From Dermatemys mawii (Eukaryota; Chordata; Testudines; Dermatemydidae): a DNA stretch of 64,000 nt. Shown in pieces: positions 21,837 to 33,957 of this stretch (position 1 is the first letter of the stretch; each line of letters starts with the position of its first letter). The DNA lies in the NCBI GenBank assembly GCA_007922305.1, contig ML677348.1, positions 18,894,699 through 18,958,698 of the forward strand. Reading direction: 5' to 3'. The notes under the pieces are model-generated. The model made no database searches, was not told where the DNA came from, and was given only the letters and a program-made list of their open reading frames with translations. The position numbers were made by a program, and so were the translations under genes.

Positions 21837-22590
21837 ATAATTATCATGTGGCTTAAATTTAATGGAATTATTTCAAATACATTTGGGAAAATCATGATCT
21901 GCTTGCAGAGGTTCCAGAGGTGAAGTTTGTTGAATAAATTATTTATGATGAAGCATTTTGTCAGCACTATTTACTGCCGCGCATCAGTATCAAGAAGTAT
22001 TAAAAGAGAGAGAAAGAAAAACAAAAGCAAATTCTCCTCCCACACACTTAGAAGATGTATCATTTCTGGATCGCTTCAAACTGAAAGAAACCCAATAATT
22101 ATGATTTTGCATTTCCAAGGGAAATAAGACCAGTCCCACACAAATAGTCTCACTGTAGTAATATGCTGCTAGCCGCTCATACTAATCCTGATCATGCTGT
22201 AAAGAAGTGACCCAGCAGGCTAGCACTGCTAATTCTGGTTGTGGCTAACCCTTGTGTGTTTACTTTTCCTTAACCCTGTACCGTATGGTGTGCAAAATAT
22301 TACCAGTACTCTTCACTTCATCCATTATTTTTTAACTGCTGGTATTCTCTCACTCTTCATGTGACTTGAACTGTTAAAACTCTGTCTCTGTGTGTATATA
22401 ATTCACACAATGTGAGAAAATTCAGGGACAGTAACAGAAGAATGTCAAATATGGGTATTTTATCATATGATGCCATTGTCTATATTTTATTTAATGACAT
22501 TTCTTACCAGTTACAACCATGATCTTGCTACTATTTAAGTCAATAGCAAAACTCCAGTTGACTTCAATTTAGGCAAGACTGTCCCTTCAA
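21837..22590. other. Unassigned AT-rich sequence
   Basis: No recognised gene or mobile element. It ends with a copy of the dispersed motif (AAGTCAATAGCAAAACTCCAG / TTGACTTCAA; split by a few bases) at 22,537-22,572. Confidence 0.45.
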
Positions 22591-22591
22591 A

Positions 22592-22700
22592 GGGAAAGGG
22601 TGGTCTTGTGGCTAAAGCACACTTGGCTGTTCTAGGTTCTATTCCCAATTCAGGGGTATTATGGGGTTTAACAAACTAATGTTGCATAATGTTTTGAGCT
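22592..22700 (+). repeat. tRNA-derived SINE head
   Basis: GGGTGGTCTTGTGGCTAAAGCAC contains a Pol III A-box-like TGGTCTTGTGG (22,601-22,611). AGGTTCTATTCCCAATTC contains a B-box-like GGTTCTATTCC (22,635-22,645) at the usual spacing. The cloverleaf is not intact and there is no tRNA 3' end, so it is the head of a MIR/CORE-type SINE rather than a tRNA gene. Confidence 0.6.
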
Positions 22701-22906
22701 CCCCTGCTAAAAGACACTATAACAGTCAAGAGTGCTATTAATAAAGAGGCATAGATTAATCAAACGTATAGTTTTGGTTGAACTCCTGCTGTGAAGATCA
22801 TTAGCAATAAGCAAAGAGAAAGCTGTGAAGTGTTCTTATGTTATAAGGGGAGGGGGGGAGCTTTCTTCCTATTTGCTCAGTAAGGCCCTGATCCTGCCCA
22901 CATTTA

Positions 22907-23208
22907 GGCCAGGTCTACATGCAGAAGTTTGCCTCTTCAAATATACTAGTATAGTTAAAGCACTACAATCCCTCTTGTCTGGATAAAGTTATATTACTAT
23001 AAATGCGTTTATACCAGTATAAAGGTGTCTTAGATTGATATACCTTATTCCACTTCCCATAAGAGAATAAGGTATACTGGTATAAGATACCTTCACACTG
23101 GCATGATTATACACACATCAGGGCTTGTGCTGGTACAACTACTCTGGTAAGAAATCACTCTCTGAACAAATACAACTATATCAGTACAAAGTCTGTGTAG
23201 ATCAGGCC
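22907..23208. mobile_element. PIF/Harbinger-type palindromic MITE
   Basis: Starts GGCCAGGTCTACATGCAGAAG and ends with the complement of GGCCTGATCTACACAGAC. It is flanked by TTA on both sides (22,904-22,906 and 23,209-23,211), the 3-bp TWA duplication of PIF/Harbinger elements. The arms pair along the 302-bp length and meet at ATACCTTATTC / GAATAAGGTAT near 23,040-23,075. No coding capacity. Confidence 0.85.
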
Positions 23209-23211
23209 TTA

Positions 23212-26200
23212 AGCATATTGCATAACTCTATACATGCAAGTAATTGTATTCAAAGGGACTACTCCCACCAGCAAATTTACATCTAAACTTAACTGTTTGC
23301 AAGATCACTAGATTTTAGAAGTTAAAATATTCTGCCAAAGTATAAAGGCCCACAAGTCATAACACAACACTCTTTTCCATTATTGTTGCATTAATATAAC
23401 AGCCCATTCAGTACCTCTATGCAAAGGTTCCTACCTGATGGTACATCGGAACTAAGGAAATACAAAGATTTTAATGATTTTTTCCATCTTTTAATATTGT
23501 TTTATTAACTGTGGTTAAAGAACTTTTTAGTTGTAGCCATTGCTTGCTGCTTACTATACTAGGGCTTTCCAAAATTAAAAGTAAAGTTAGCATGTTTGTC
23601 ATATTTCATCCTGTGCAAGAGAAAACCTATAACTAATAGGGAAGAGAAGGTTTAATTTTTTAAGAAACTGCTTTTACATAATTATCATTCAAAAGCAGCG
23701 GTGCACATCTCTGAAGCTGATGGTGTAGCTTTACATTGCACAGACTAGAGTAGGTCTCTGATGTGCTAAACTCCGATATCGCCTTATAATGATGTGTTAA
23801 TGTAAAGGGAGTGATTTTATAAAATGTTATGCCTTATTAAGGAAATGATTCAAGCCCAGGAAATGTGCGGGTTAAGTACTTGCTTTCATAAACATGGGTT
23901 ACCGTGGAACAAGATTTTAGATATTATGTGGAAAAATGCAGTAAAAAGCGCTGAATTAGCCCATTCCATTACATTGAATTGTTCAGCAATTATGGTCATC
24001 CCTGGGCCTAGAAAATTAAAGTATATGATGAAAACCCAATCTAAAGATATCCACTGCTGTGCTATTGAAGACACAGTATCTCCTGTGTCTAAAAGGCATT
24101 TAGAACTTCAGTGACCAGGGAAGAGTTATCTGAGGAGTGAGTGAGTGTAACCTAGAGATCGTTCAGCAAACTGACAACCCAGATCCAGCCCTGCACTCCC
24201 TTCTGTGCTCTTTGCAATGCCTGCTCCTAAGTCATTAAAGCAAACGGGAATTTTGCCCAGCTAAGAAGTGCAAGATTGGTCCCCTATATTTAGGCTCGTA
24301 CATAAAACTAATTATGGCAAAGTGAGGGCATTAGATTGCAGTCTTTATTCTGAAATGGCTCCTTTTGAAGTTGATGGGTGCTTTTTCCCAGAGTAAGGAA
24401 TGCAGAATTGGGACCATCAAACTGCACTACAGGAACTACCCGGCTTATTTGGAAACAACAGTGTGTCATGATTTGAGCTGGATGGAGAGTACAACATGCA
24501 AATATGCATTCGAATTTGAAAGCAAATCTGGATTTTACTCTGTCCACAGCCCCATCGTTTTAATTTATCACGAATATTTTACTGCTGGGCTTTACAAGCA
24601 GAAATACGTCTGAAAAGCACATTTCTCATTCAAAAGCTTGAATATTCAGTGCAAGTCAATTCTGAATTGAATAGTTGTCGATTATTTGCCTAAATCTCCC
24701 AATCTGAGATCAGAAGCAATATTGTGTAATCTATGTAACAGTGTGAATTTTGCAGTTTGCAGACAATCTGCAGACTAAGAAAATTGTTTTCTGAACTAAT
24801 TCATGAATAAATGTTAAAATTCTGCAATCTGTTCATGTACAGTTCATGAAGAGAAAGAGATGTGACATTTCTCAAATATATTATTGGTTATACATGGCTC
24901 TCCTAGCTCTAGTTTTGCTCTAAAATTTATTGAAGCCATTCACACCTACCAAATACAAGCATAACAGAGTCGTCTCTCAATTTTAAAAGCCACTATCCTT
25001 TCTCTCTTGAAGTTCCCTCTCCCCAAAGTTTTGAAGTAGAAACTTTAGCCAGCTTTTTTTTTCTAAATTTAAAAATAATCATGTGGCTTCTCACTATAAA
25101 ATAGCTGTGTCCTCCACTCCCAGCCTCCTGGGGGCTGCCATAGGCATGGTCTGTAAATTAAGTGGAAGCACTCAGCCCTCCGTTCAGCTCTAGTCAAACA
25201 TTAGCAGCAGTGTTTACCCTTGTGTAATCTTCAGTTTTGCATTAATTTAATAGTGCTCAGCACTTTTTTAACATATTCAGCAAATCCGCGGCACACAGTG
25301 CTTTGTGTCTTTATCTCCCCAATCAAACCAAGTTTTGATTCTTAACCAAACTCATCAAAGTGAACTCCTTGTGATACTTTTCTCCCCTACTTTGATCTCT
25401 ACTTAAGAAAAAAAGTCGCTTTATGTGGTAATTCAGATATATGCTGAGGGTTTTTTCCTCTTAACTTCAAAGAGAGAGGACTGAATATTGTTTTCATTTT
25501 CATTTCACATTGCTGTTCCAGTTGTTTGTGAATGATGTGAGAGAGTAAAGCATCTTCTAATTCATAATTCCCAGATAATAGAGTACCCTCCTGAAGTGCA
25601 AATCTGAAGAAAACTGGTCAAAACCTAACTTTGAAGCTCAGGCCAAATGTCAGTTAAAAGTTGAGTGAACTCACATCACAATTCATAATCAACCTTTGGT
25701 CTTTGAACCTTCGCTTGTGCCCCTGAACAAATTAAACTAACAAAAATCTCTGGCCATTTATTTAGAAAAATGCTCATCCTGTCTCTTTAATAATGCTAAA
25801 TCCTATTATACTGGGAAGACTAGGGAGAGGTTATAATATTATCACAGAACCTCAGTATTTGGCCCAATCTCAGTTTTTCCTCAGCCCACACTCAAAAAAC
25901 CTCATGTGTTTTGAAGATCAAGTCCTAAGACAAGAGGGAGGAGGACACAAAGGGAATGATTAATTGTGCTCCTTGTAGTGATGGGGAATGAAAAGAGATG
26001 ACAGCATTAAGGCCAGTTAGGCAGTAATTAGGTTGCGTCAGAGTCCAAAAGCCAGGAGAAGTTGCTTCTTACACTACTTTGCCACTTGCACCAACTTACA
26101 GCTGTTTTCTGAACAAACTACTCCTAACGTGTAAATAGAAACCTGATTTACCCCATCACCAAATTCGGTCCTGAAGTGCCAGTGGGAGTTGCACCCAAAT

Positions 26201-29029
26201 TTCTCTAGGGCAGAATTTGGCCCAGAAAAGTAGCCTTTATGAGAAAATCAAGAGGCACGAGCAAATGAAAACACATACAGAGCTGCATCTTTTACATTAG
26301 ATAATTCTTGTGGCTAATTCACATACATTTCTTTATTTTTCCTCCCTGTTTATGAAAGTGTATAACTATGTGCGTGGCTAGTACTTGGAAATGAAAGAAT
26401 TGTTCTCCTGGACAGTACCCTACTTGCTGAGCTCTCCCAAGAGAAGCCCTTGATCTGCTTATGCCTGTCTGAGGCCCTGCACAAGTCAAAAAGATTAGGG
26501 GAAAGTCAGTGAGAATTGAGACACGCCTGGCTCCAACAAACCATTTACACCAATTCACAAAGGAAAAACCTTGGAAGTATTTCCAAAAATACAGTCCAGG
26601 CGTGTGAGTTAATGCTGGTAGAGATCCTAATGCACAGACTTTCCCCATAATCAGGGTTTACCTCAAGTCTGTTTATTCTGTAAACTCTGGTTTCTCAACA
26701 GAAACAGCTCATCACGCTACACCCGTGCTGCACAGATATGCCGAAAGTCTTTGCAAAGAACTAGATATAGAACAACCCAGCTGTTTCTTTTACTAAATCT
26801 CTGTGTTAGCAAACTCTCTCATCATTTTCCAGTGTTTGGGGGGAGGGGAAATACTATTGGAAGCCGCCAGATTGATGGCACTGAAAAGCAAAGTAGTTTC
26901 TTTATCTGTAGAACAATGACAGCATGGATGTTAGCAGCGTATCTGTCCCCAGAATGCCCAGTGAGGGAGAACAGTCAAGCTGCATAACTTACTGCACATG
27001 ATTTAACAGGCAGTCTTTTCTTTCCTGCTAATTAATTGTCTGCAAAAACTTTGTGCTTTTCTCAAATTTATTTAAACTGTTCAATGAATATTTCCTATGA
27101 ATAATTCTTGGCGTGCAGCTCATTCATCAGCTGCTGATTGTGAGAATTCACAGACTGAGCTGCATTAAGTAGTTTCACTATAGGCCTGGGCTCACCAGTA
27201 TACTCCAGCTGCTATGAGGGATTGAGTTGGGTTTATGGCTGCTTTGCATTGCAAGAGTGTGGCAAAGCAGCTGGAAGGTGCCAACAAATCTAACCCATAA
27301 ATCCCATGGTGGTCCTGATTCTCCACTCAGTTACTTTAGTTTTACAGCACTGCCACACCTCTGAAGTCAACCAAGTTACATCTATGTAACTGAATGAAAA
27401 ATCATTATGGTCCATTATGTTTCTGTCCCCTACAGGAAGGAGGATAATTCTCATAATCAGATTACTAATTGCATACTTGCATTCATTAATTCAAAATTCA
27501 CTTCCCATGAATATCCTCTCCAATATTCCCTAAAAAATGTGCTGTTTTGGGAAACATGCCTTCCAGTATAATCATTTGCTGGAAGATTTGCAGAAAGTGC
27601 ATTCGTAAGGTGATGAATGTGATCAATGTGAATTCGCTTTTAAAAAATTCAGCTAAGTATTTGTGGGAAATGTTTTTTCTCTTTTCCTGGCTCTACTGAA
27701 CCTTATTCAATCTCTCTGATGATAGACCTGACAGACAGGAGTCCAACTGGTGTTAGTGTGACAGCTTTTGGCAATATAGACCCATGCACAAAGAACTGCA
27801 AACTTCTCTAACCTGGCCATGCACTGGAGTGGCTAACAACAAATTGAGAGCAATGCAACCTGGATCAGATTTGAACCACTGTAGGTTCTTGACTTTACTA
27901 ATGCCAAATCCTGAGCTCCCTAGCCTCCATGAAAAATATGTTTCAAACACAAAACCTATTTGTTTATTAAGGAAGTATTTGATTGGAAAATAATTTTGTT
28001 GTAGGTGAAAGAAAAAAAGATTTATAGTGAAGTGGGATTTATTATTGCCTCCTCCAGATCAGATCCCTCACACCTCTGGTCTTCATTTCACTTTGCTTTA
28101 GATTACTACTAAAATAGAAATGGCTTATCTGGCCCTGGACAGGATGGTATGCCAAACCCACACAGGAATGAGTGCACTGTCCAGATATCCTAAAAAAAAT
28201 TGACTATTTGTTCATAAACCTGTAAGATCTTTCAGTTAAAATGTGACCTTATTCAATCCTTGCTTTCGTGTCAATACACAGCAGTCTGGCATAACTGTAA
28301 ACCAAATTTATTACACATTCTGCTGTTGTTCGTCAAGATATCTCTGATTAAAAAGAACCATCCCCCTCGAGTGTGTTGAAGCTATCTTTACTTTCTGAGG
28401 GGACTGATTATGAAGTGTCCCCCACACTAAGTACGTCCATTCAGGGTTTCTCATTAAAGCATCACTCAAATCCAAAACCACAATGATTTATTCTGGCTGT
28501 TGAGTTAAAAGATGGCATATTGTACATACTGATGGCTCATATGGCATACCATACCCAGCCTTATTGGTATAGTGACTGAACCAAATTCATCCCTCATTTG
28601 CGACAGTGGAGTTACAACAAGAACAAACTTGGCCCAATGAGTCAATAAGGCTGTCAGAAAATTCTAAACATTAATAATGGAACAAAGCACTACATACGCC
28701 TTCTCCTTCCTAAATGCATGGAGTTTAAATCATTTATATCATTGCACATTAAGAGGATGTAAGATGACTCACAAAAACGTTAGCTCAAGATATATTTTAA
28801 GCTCATGAGCTAGCACTATCCAGAGAGGTGAGTTTTAATTTTATTGCCTGTGACCATATTTTTAAAAGCAGATTATAAACTGCACTGCACATCCATTTGG
28901 TTTTTTGCACATACAGGTTGGCGAGTCCAAGTGTTTTTCACTACCCACAGCATGGAGTTGCTCACATGAGCAGCCTTTTCATGCACACCCAAAAGGTCAC
29001 GCAGAAAACCTTATGCATGTGTAATCTAT
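23212..29029. other. Long unassigned region, few visible repeats
   Basis: Nearly 6 kb without a recognised gene and with unusually few young transposons. Frames such as 23,824-24,114 plus (96 codons) and 26,319-26,648 minus (109 codons) match nothing I know. Blocks at 23,690-24,110, 24,400-24,850 and 27,000-27,170 (including GCTAATTAATTGTC) look like unique, slowly evolving DNA and are candidates for conserved non-coding elements. The dispersed motif recurs near 24,185-24,280 and 26,160-26,225. Confidence 0.4.
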
Positions 29030-29310
29030 GCTGAGGGTACATCTTCACTGTGGTTGGGTCAGTGCTTCCCAGCTTAGGCAGACATGCATGTGCTAGCTGT
29101 GCTGGAGCTAGCATGCTAAAAATAGCAGCATAGCCAGGGCAGTAACTGCCAGTGTTTCAGGCTAGCTGCCCAAACACGGCCTCAAGGAGCAAGGCAGGTT
29201 TCTACTCAGGCAACTAGCCTAAGCCAAACCTGTGCTACCCTGACTTTGCACCTATCTTTAGTATGCTAGCCAGAGCAGAGCTAGAGCAGAACTAGCACCT
29301 GTTCCCCTTT
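29030..29310. mobile_element. Partial palindromic MITE
   Basis: TGAGGGTACATCTTCACTGTGG opens the element. GTGCTGGAGCTAGCATGCTAAAAATAGCAG on the left (in two blocks) is mirrored by CTTTAGTATGCTAGCC...GAGCAGAGCTAG on the right. The right terminus expected by symmetry is not found, so the copy is truncated or decayed. The tip resembles the GTCTACA group with mutations (ATCTTCACTG). Confidence 0.6.
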
Positions 29311-29344
29311 TAATGGCTGCCACTACATTTGAGATAATAGCCCT

Positions 29345-29415
29345 GAATCTTTTAACTCCAGCAATAGAGGCTCATAGTTTTAGATCAAGAGCTCACAGAT
29401 TCAAGCCCTGCTGCT
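29345..29415 (+). repeat. Possible tRNA-like SINE fragment
   Basis: TTAACTCCAGCAATAGAGG resembles a degenerate A box, and CAGATTCAAGCCCTG a B box (29,397-29,407), with plausible spacing. No CR1-like tail follows. This could be chance similarity. Confidence 0.3.
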
Positions 29416-29806
29416 GCTGACTCATCCAGGGGCAAGGTGTCTCATGTGGCAATTTCCGGCAGTCAGATGTAGAGGCTGCGATGAGACCACTTTGAATGTC
29501 TAGATTGTATGTCACAAATGAAATGAATGTAGAGGTATGGCTTTTCAGAAGGGACCCATAGAACCCACCCCAAGTCAGGATAGGTTGGGTCAATATTATG
29601 TTAAATAGCAAACCTCATCCCCAGCCTTTCTCCTTACACTGAGTTGCTGGGGCCTCTCTTTAGCTTTTGATGTCTTTGGTGTGTTTGAGGGAGGAGGGGG
29701 AATCCAATGGCCTTTCTTTACCTTGCTCTTCCTAGGAACAGATGCCCTCTTCATTAGGTCTTTTGGAGGCGATGGATGTGGTCCCTCACAGGAGAGGGCT
29801 GATATA
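29416..29806. other. Unassigned sequence
   Basis: No recognised gene or repeat. Frames of about 60-72 codons on either strand carry no domain. Confidence 0.4.
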
Positions 29807-30038
29807 CAGAGCTGGTCAGGAAATGATTGATTTTTGTTCCCTCAAAAATTTACAATATACTGAAGAAGCTTTTGTTTTCATTATAATTTTTCTTCAAACT
29901 TTTTTGTTTCCATCCAAAAAAATCTGAAAAATGTTGTCAAAATGGACATTTCCTGTGGAAATTTCTGTTTTTGATGAAAAAGCCATTGGGGGAAAAACCA
30001 AACAAAACACTGTAAACAATACAATTCAGCCCGCTCTG
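29807..30038. mobile_element. AT-rich hAT-like MITE (CAGAGCTGGT family)
   Basis: Starts CAGAGCTGGTCAGGAAATG and ends CAGCCCGCTCTG, a mutated inverted copy of the start. The flanks CTGATATA (29,799-29,806) and CCAATACA (30,039-30,046) agree at 5 of 8 positions, the other three being transitions, consistent with a decayed 8-bp hAT duplication. The interior is made of TTTTTC / GAAAAA words shared with 37,058-37,663 and 60,335-60,729. Confidence 0.6.
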
Positions 30039-30159
30039 CCAATACAATTTATCGCCCCCAATCCATAAGTACCTCAGAAAGTATCTCCCAACCCATAAGC
30101 AAGGCAGAGGGCACCAAGAAATACTTCCATTCAGCCATCTCACTCCTAAAAGCCAGCTC

Positions 30160-30345
30160 AGGGATCTCAGAATAAGTTAGATAAGGAAGTGCTAGGCCAT
30201 GTAGTCCAACTCCCTGTCAGTGCAAAGTGTTCCCGTCTGTACATTCAGCACCATTTTGTCCAGCCTACTTTTAAATTTGCCAAAAGAGGGGGCTTCCACC
30301 AATTCCCCCACATAAATCATTCCACAGGCAGGATAATAAATTTTA
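30160..30345 (-). mobile_element. CR1 3' UTR fragment, old subfamily
   Basis: CATGTAGTCCAACTCCCTG, GTCCAGCCTACTTTTAAA and GGGGGCTTCCACCAATTCCCCC...ATTCCACAGG are the complement of the CR1 3' region. Heavily diverged and without coding sequence. Confidence 0.75.
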
Positions 30346-30757
30346 GTATTTAATTAGTCAGGACCTCCATCCTTATGGGGACAAAGAAGCCAAATATCCA
30401 AAACAAGCTCCCGAGGGCTGGTTCACTGAGAACTCTAGGCACAGAGAAACTAGACACTGAAGAGTCCACATTGGTGTATTTAGCGGCCCCAGTCCTAAGT
30501 GACATCAGCCATATTGCAAAAGCACCACAAAACTTATCAGTCTGCTCCGAAGAGACCCAGAAACAGGCATACTTTAGGTTCAAGATAAAGGTAGGTCATG
30601 ATTGATAGGGTTCAAACATGGATTATTTCACAGCTTCCAAGTGGTCTTTCTCCATTTTTACAGGTGCTAAAATACTCCCCCACCCTCCAAATAAACTTTA
30701 CCCAAAGAAAACATTTGCATAGGCCTAGATTGTGCCATGTCAGCACACAGCCCTGCA
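30346..30757. other. Unassigned sequence
   Basis: No recognised feature. Complementary short frames on both strands at 30,350-30,605 are shadows of one another with no domain. Confidence 0.4.
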
Positions 30758-30759
30758 CT

Positions 30760-30868
30760 GGGTGACCAGATGTCCCTGATTTTATAGGGACAGTCCTGAT
30801 TTGGGGGGCTTTGTCATATATAGGCACCAATACCGTCCCAATTTTTTACACTTGCTATCTGGCTACCC
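30760..30868 (-). mobile_element. TA MITE, second copy (opposite orientation)
   Basis: Starts GGGTGACCAGATGTCCCTG and ends GCTATCTGGCTACCC, followed by TA (30,869-30,870). The interior TTATAGGGACAGTCC and TATATAGGCACC is the complement of the copy at 9,655-9,774. The left TA has mutated to CT. Its right end was the landing site of the neighbouring hAT element. Confidence 0.7.
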
Positions 30869-30873
30869 TAGGG

Positions 30874-31235
30874 CAGAGGTGGGCAAACCATGGCTCGTGG
30901 GACCGTCCTGACCAGCCCACCTGAGCTCCCGGCGAGGGAGGCTGCTCCTGGCCCCTCCCCGCCTTCCCCACGCTTCCAGAGCCTTAGCCCACTGCGCAGG
31001 CAGCGCTTTTGGGGGCAGGGCTGCGCACTCCTCCAGGAGAGCGGTGCAGCATGTCTGGCTCTGGCAGGGCCACCAGCAGCATGGTAAGGGGGCAAGGACT
31101 GGTGGCAGTCAGGGTTGAGGGGGCTGTTGGATGGGGCAGAGGTTCAGGGGGCAGGGGACGGTCAGGGGACGGGGCCCTCCGTACACGTTTTCAACCCTGA
31201 TGTGGCCCTCGGGCCAAAAAGTTTGCCCACCCCTG
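30874..31235. mobile_element. hAT-type MITE with exact palindromic 8-bp duplication
   Basis: The left tip CAGAGGTGGGCAAACCATGG pairs with the complement of the right tip AAAAAGTTTGCCCACCCCTG. CCCTAGGG, itself palindromic, is duplicated exactly at 30,866-30,873 and 31,236-31,243. The 362-bp body is GC-rich (GGCGAGGGAGGCTGC, GGGGCAGGGGACGGTCAGG), which explains the frames open on both strands here. No transposase. Confidence 0.93.
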
Positions 31236-31243
31236 CCCTAGGG

Positions 31244-31800
31244 CATTGCAGAGCCACACCACTCCGCAAGTTACCCAGGCCTGCTCTCTGATGCGTACAG
31301 AAGTTGAGAGTCGGTGTATCAGTGCAATCGTGCCCCGGCTGGCCAGGCAGGATGTGGCACCTGAGCTCACTGAGCTCGGCGGGGCTATTAATCTATCCCT
31401 GGTGCCCAGGAATCTGAAAACTACCTCTGGTCTTAAGTCCATCAGGGGGCTGGTAGGGAAACCCAGGCCCACACACGCCACTGTGGTTTCCAGCTCAGGG
31501 CCCTCAAGCTAGAGAAGCTCGATCAGGGTTCATTGACTCCAGCTGTGTCCTGAGCTCCTTCTTACCTCCCCCTGGTTTCTGCAGACTCTTCAGCCTGTTG
31601 GTATGGTCGTCTCTGGGCGTTGTCCTAAAAGTTCTCTTCTCCAGCCTTCTCAGTCCTCTGAGTAGCCACCCCACCCTTCTGCTTCCCAGCCCCTTTATCC
31701 TCCCCGTAAGGCTGTGAGGGTACCAGTCAGCAGTGTCAGGCAGTGCCTGTGTAAATCCTTTGATTGCTGGGCTGGCATGCGGTACAAACACCCCATGACA
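31244..31800. repeat. LTR-like or unclassified GC-moderate block
   Basis: The block is compositionally distinct from its flanks. It includes a run CAGCCCCTTTATCCTCCC (31,687-31,704) that could be a promoter-like region and ends CACCCCATGACA. I found no 4-6 bp duplication or clear TG start, so its identity as a solo LTR is only a suggestion. Frames of up to 96 codons on both strands are not recognisable. Confidence 0.25.
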
Positions 31801-33955
31801 GAAGTAGTCAAACCACTCCGCCCATGTAAAAGGTTGCCCAAGCTCCTACACACATACACCTAGCTCCACCTGCTCCCCACCACTGGCACCATGTACCCAG
31901 AGGGAATAATTAGGGTGCAATCCCCATGCTCCCCGAAGCACAGACACTGCAGTTCTGTCTGGTCCTTATGCAAGTTGTGCAAGGGGCGGGGGCGGGGGGG
32001 AGGAGGATGTAGGAGGGGAGGAGGCTTCTTATGCCATTCTCCATGCCCATGTAAAGACTGGTTAGCATCCAGCCCATAAACCACATGGGCTTGAGCTTTG
32101 ATCTTGCCTTATAGTGTATATCAATTCCTGGTCCGATGTCTTGGAAAATCAACTACTGCTGCATAGTAACTGATCTTCTGAGGTGCCACAAGTGCAGGAT
32201 CAAGCTGTTTATGGATGTCGAGCAGGATTTCAAAAACTTTCAGCACTGGCCTAACTCTGCTCCCACTGAAGTCAAGGAGAGTTTTAGGGCTCATCATCCT
32301 TTTCTACCATGTATCATAACTGAGGCACAGTCATGCTCAAACAATATGTGATAGCGTCTCCCTTAAGAGCCTTTGCTGTACACATATGCAGAACATTTTT
32401 ATTCCCCATAAACCTGATTAATCTACACAATCCTACATTTGTACCTTTCCTTTCTTTTTCCCTAAGCCTGGACCAACAGAAACTTTCCCTAAATTTATGG
32501 ATATGAGATGATGTCATGGAATGCTGATTAAAATGAAACATTCAGCCCAATAGCATTTTAAAACTAGGATCCTTCTATAGTCAGTGAAAAAAATTACCAT
32601 TTTTGATTGGATACGCTCCTCTTGTACATCGCATTGCATACCAAGTAAGGTACCTCATGCAGAGAGATTTTGAGTCATTTACTATTTAGTCTTTGCTGTT
32701 GTTTTTAGAACTACAGAAAAAAAAGAGAGAGAGAGAGAAAATATTCATCATTTTTCAAAGGAGCTTGACTATTTCACAGGGCTGAATATTAATTGTCCCG
32801 TTGAATCCACACAATATTGCGTCACATGCACAAGAACTGAACTATGGCTTTGCAGGAACAGCACGGACAAATTCATCTGTGATATTACTCCAGTGAAGTC
32901 ATGTGGCCTGATTCTGATTTCACGCACATTAGCTATCACCTGAGCAATTCCATTAATTTCAGTGGAGTGACTCCTGTTTTACACCCTTTTAAGTAAGAAG
33001 TAAAGCAGGCCCTAAGAACCCAGTTCTGCTGTTGAAATCAGTGAGATTTTTGCCACCAAGTTCAGTTGGAACCAGACTGGGCCCCAATTCAGTTTTCATC
33101 ACTGTACATTGTTTCATTAGATAGTCAAATTTACTATTTCAATTTCTTTTGAGGTCAAAGAAAACTATGTTCTGTATGCATTGGTCTGAGGCATATTTTG
33201 TTTAGCAAAACTTATAAGAAGGCTTGTTTTAACAGTTATTTCAGTAGATTGATTAATATTTTCTTATGCTATAATTATCTTATTTCATACTAGGGAACAT
33301 AAGGGGGCAGCTATGCTTACTGAAACCAGAATAACAGAAACAAGGAGATTCCCAGCAGGAGGCAAGGTGTTGTACTGTACTGCATACTGTTGTGTCTTGT
33401 TATTTATATCAAGTTAAATGTGTTTTTCCAGCTATTTGTGCAATTGACCAGCAACCCAATAAATGATATCATTTCCAGTCCTGAATGGCTCCATGACATG
33501 TTAACTAGGAATTTAAGCACCAGAAAAAGCTTTTGACTGGCTTAAAAGTGGTGCTATAAATACCCAAATGGCAAGCTAATTTTGGGAGAGTATGAGATGA
33601 GGATAGAGAAAAGCAAAGAGACACAGAAAGATAGGCAGACACACACACAGAAAAGTTCTAAAGTGTCCCAGTCTAAAAAATACGTACCTTGCAAAAATAT
33701 ACTTGTGGCAAGACTGTTCTCTCCTGCCTTTGTTGTTCTAACTCACAGCCCCTCATAAATTTTCAGGAACAAATAGCTTTTAGCTTAAAGGGTACATGCA
33801 AGGAGCTCACTTAAAGTCAAGTAAATGTGGTTTTTGTTCTAAATGTTCCAAATAGTGGGAACAAAGGATACATTCTCCACACTGATTTGAACTATCTTTG
33901 CAAATGGCCAGTGAGGATGGAGACAAGAATTATCTTTTGGCCAAATGGCCACAAG
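31801..33955. other. Unassigned sequence with a G-rich tract
   Basis: A G-rich tract at 31,983-32,024 could form a quadruplex, and (GA)n lies at 32,724-32,737. Copies of the dispersed CACTGAAGTCAAGG-type motif lie at 32,260-32,285, 32,935-32,970 and 33,015-33,085. The 32,740-32,900 part looks unique. No gene recognised. Confidence 0.4.
31983..32024. repeat. G-rich tract, quadruplex-prone
   Basis: GGGGCGGGGGCGGGGGGGAGG, read in overlapping 20-base pieces, has at least three long G-runs, followed by AGGAGGATGTAGGAGGGGAGG. It could fold as a quadruplex. No adjoining promoter or gene is evident. Confidence 0.75.
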
Positions 33956-33957
33956 CT

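Noticed and set aside
22592..22665. A tRNA gene on the plus strand
   Set aside because: Only box-like words remain. No acceptor stem pairs, and it is followed by MIR/CORE-like sequence.
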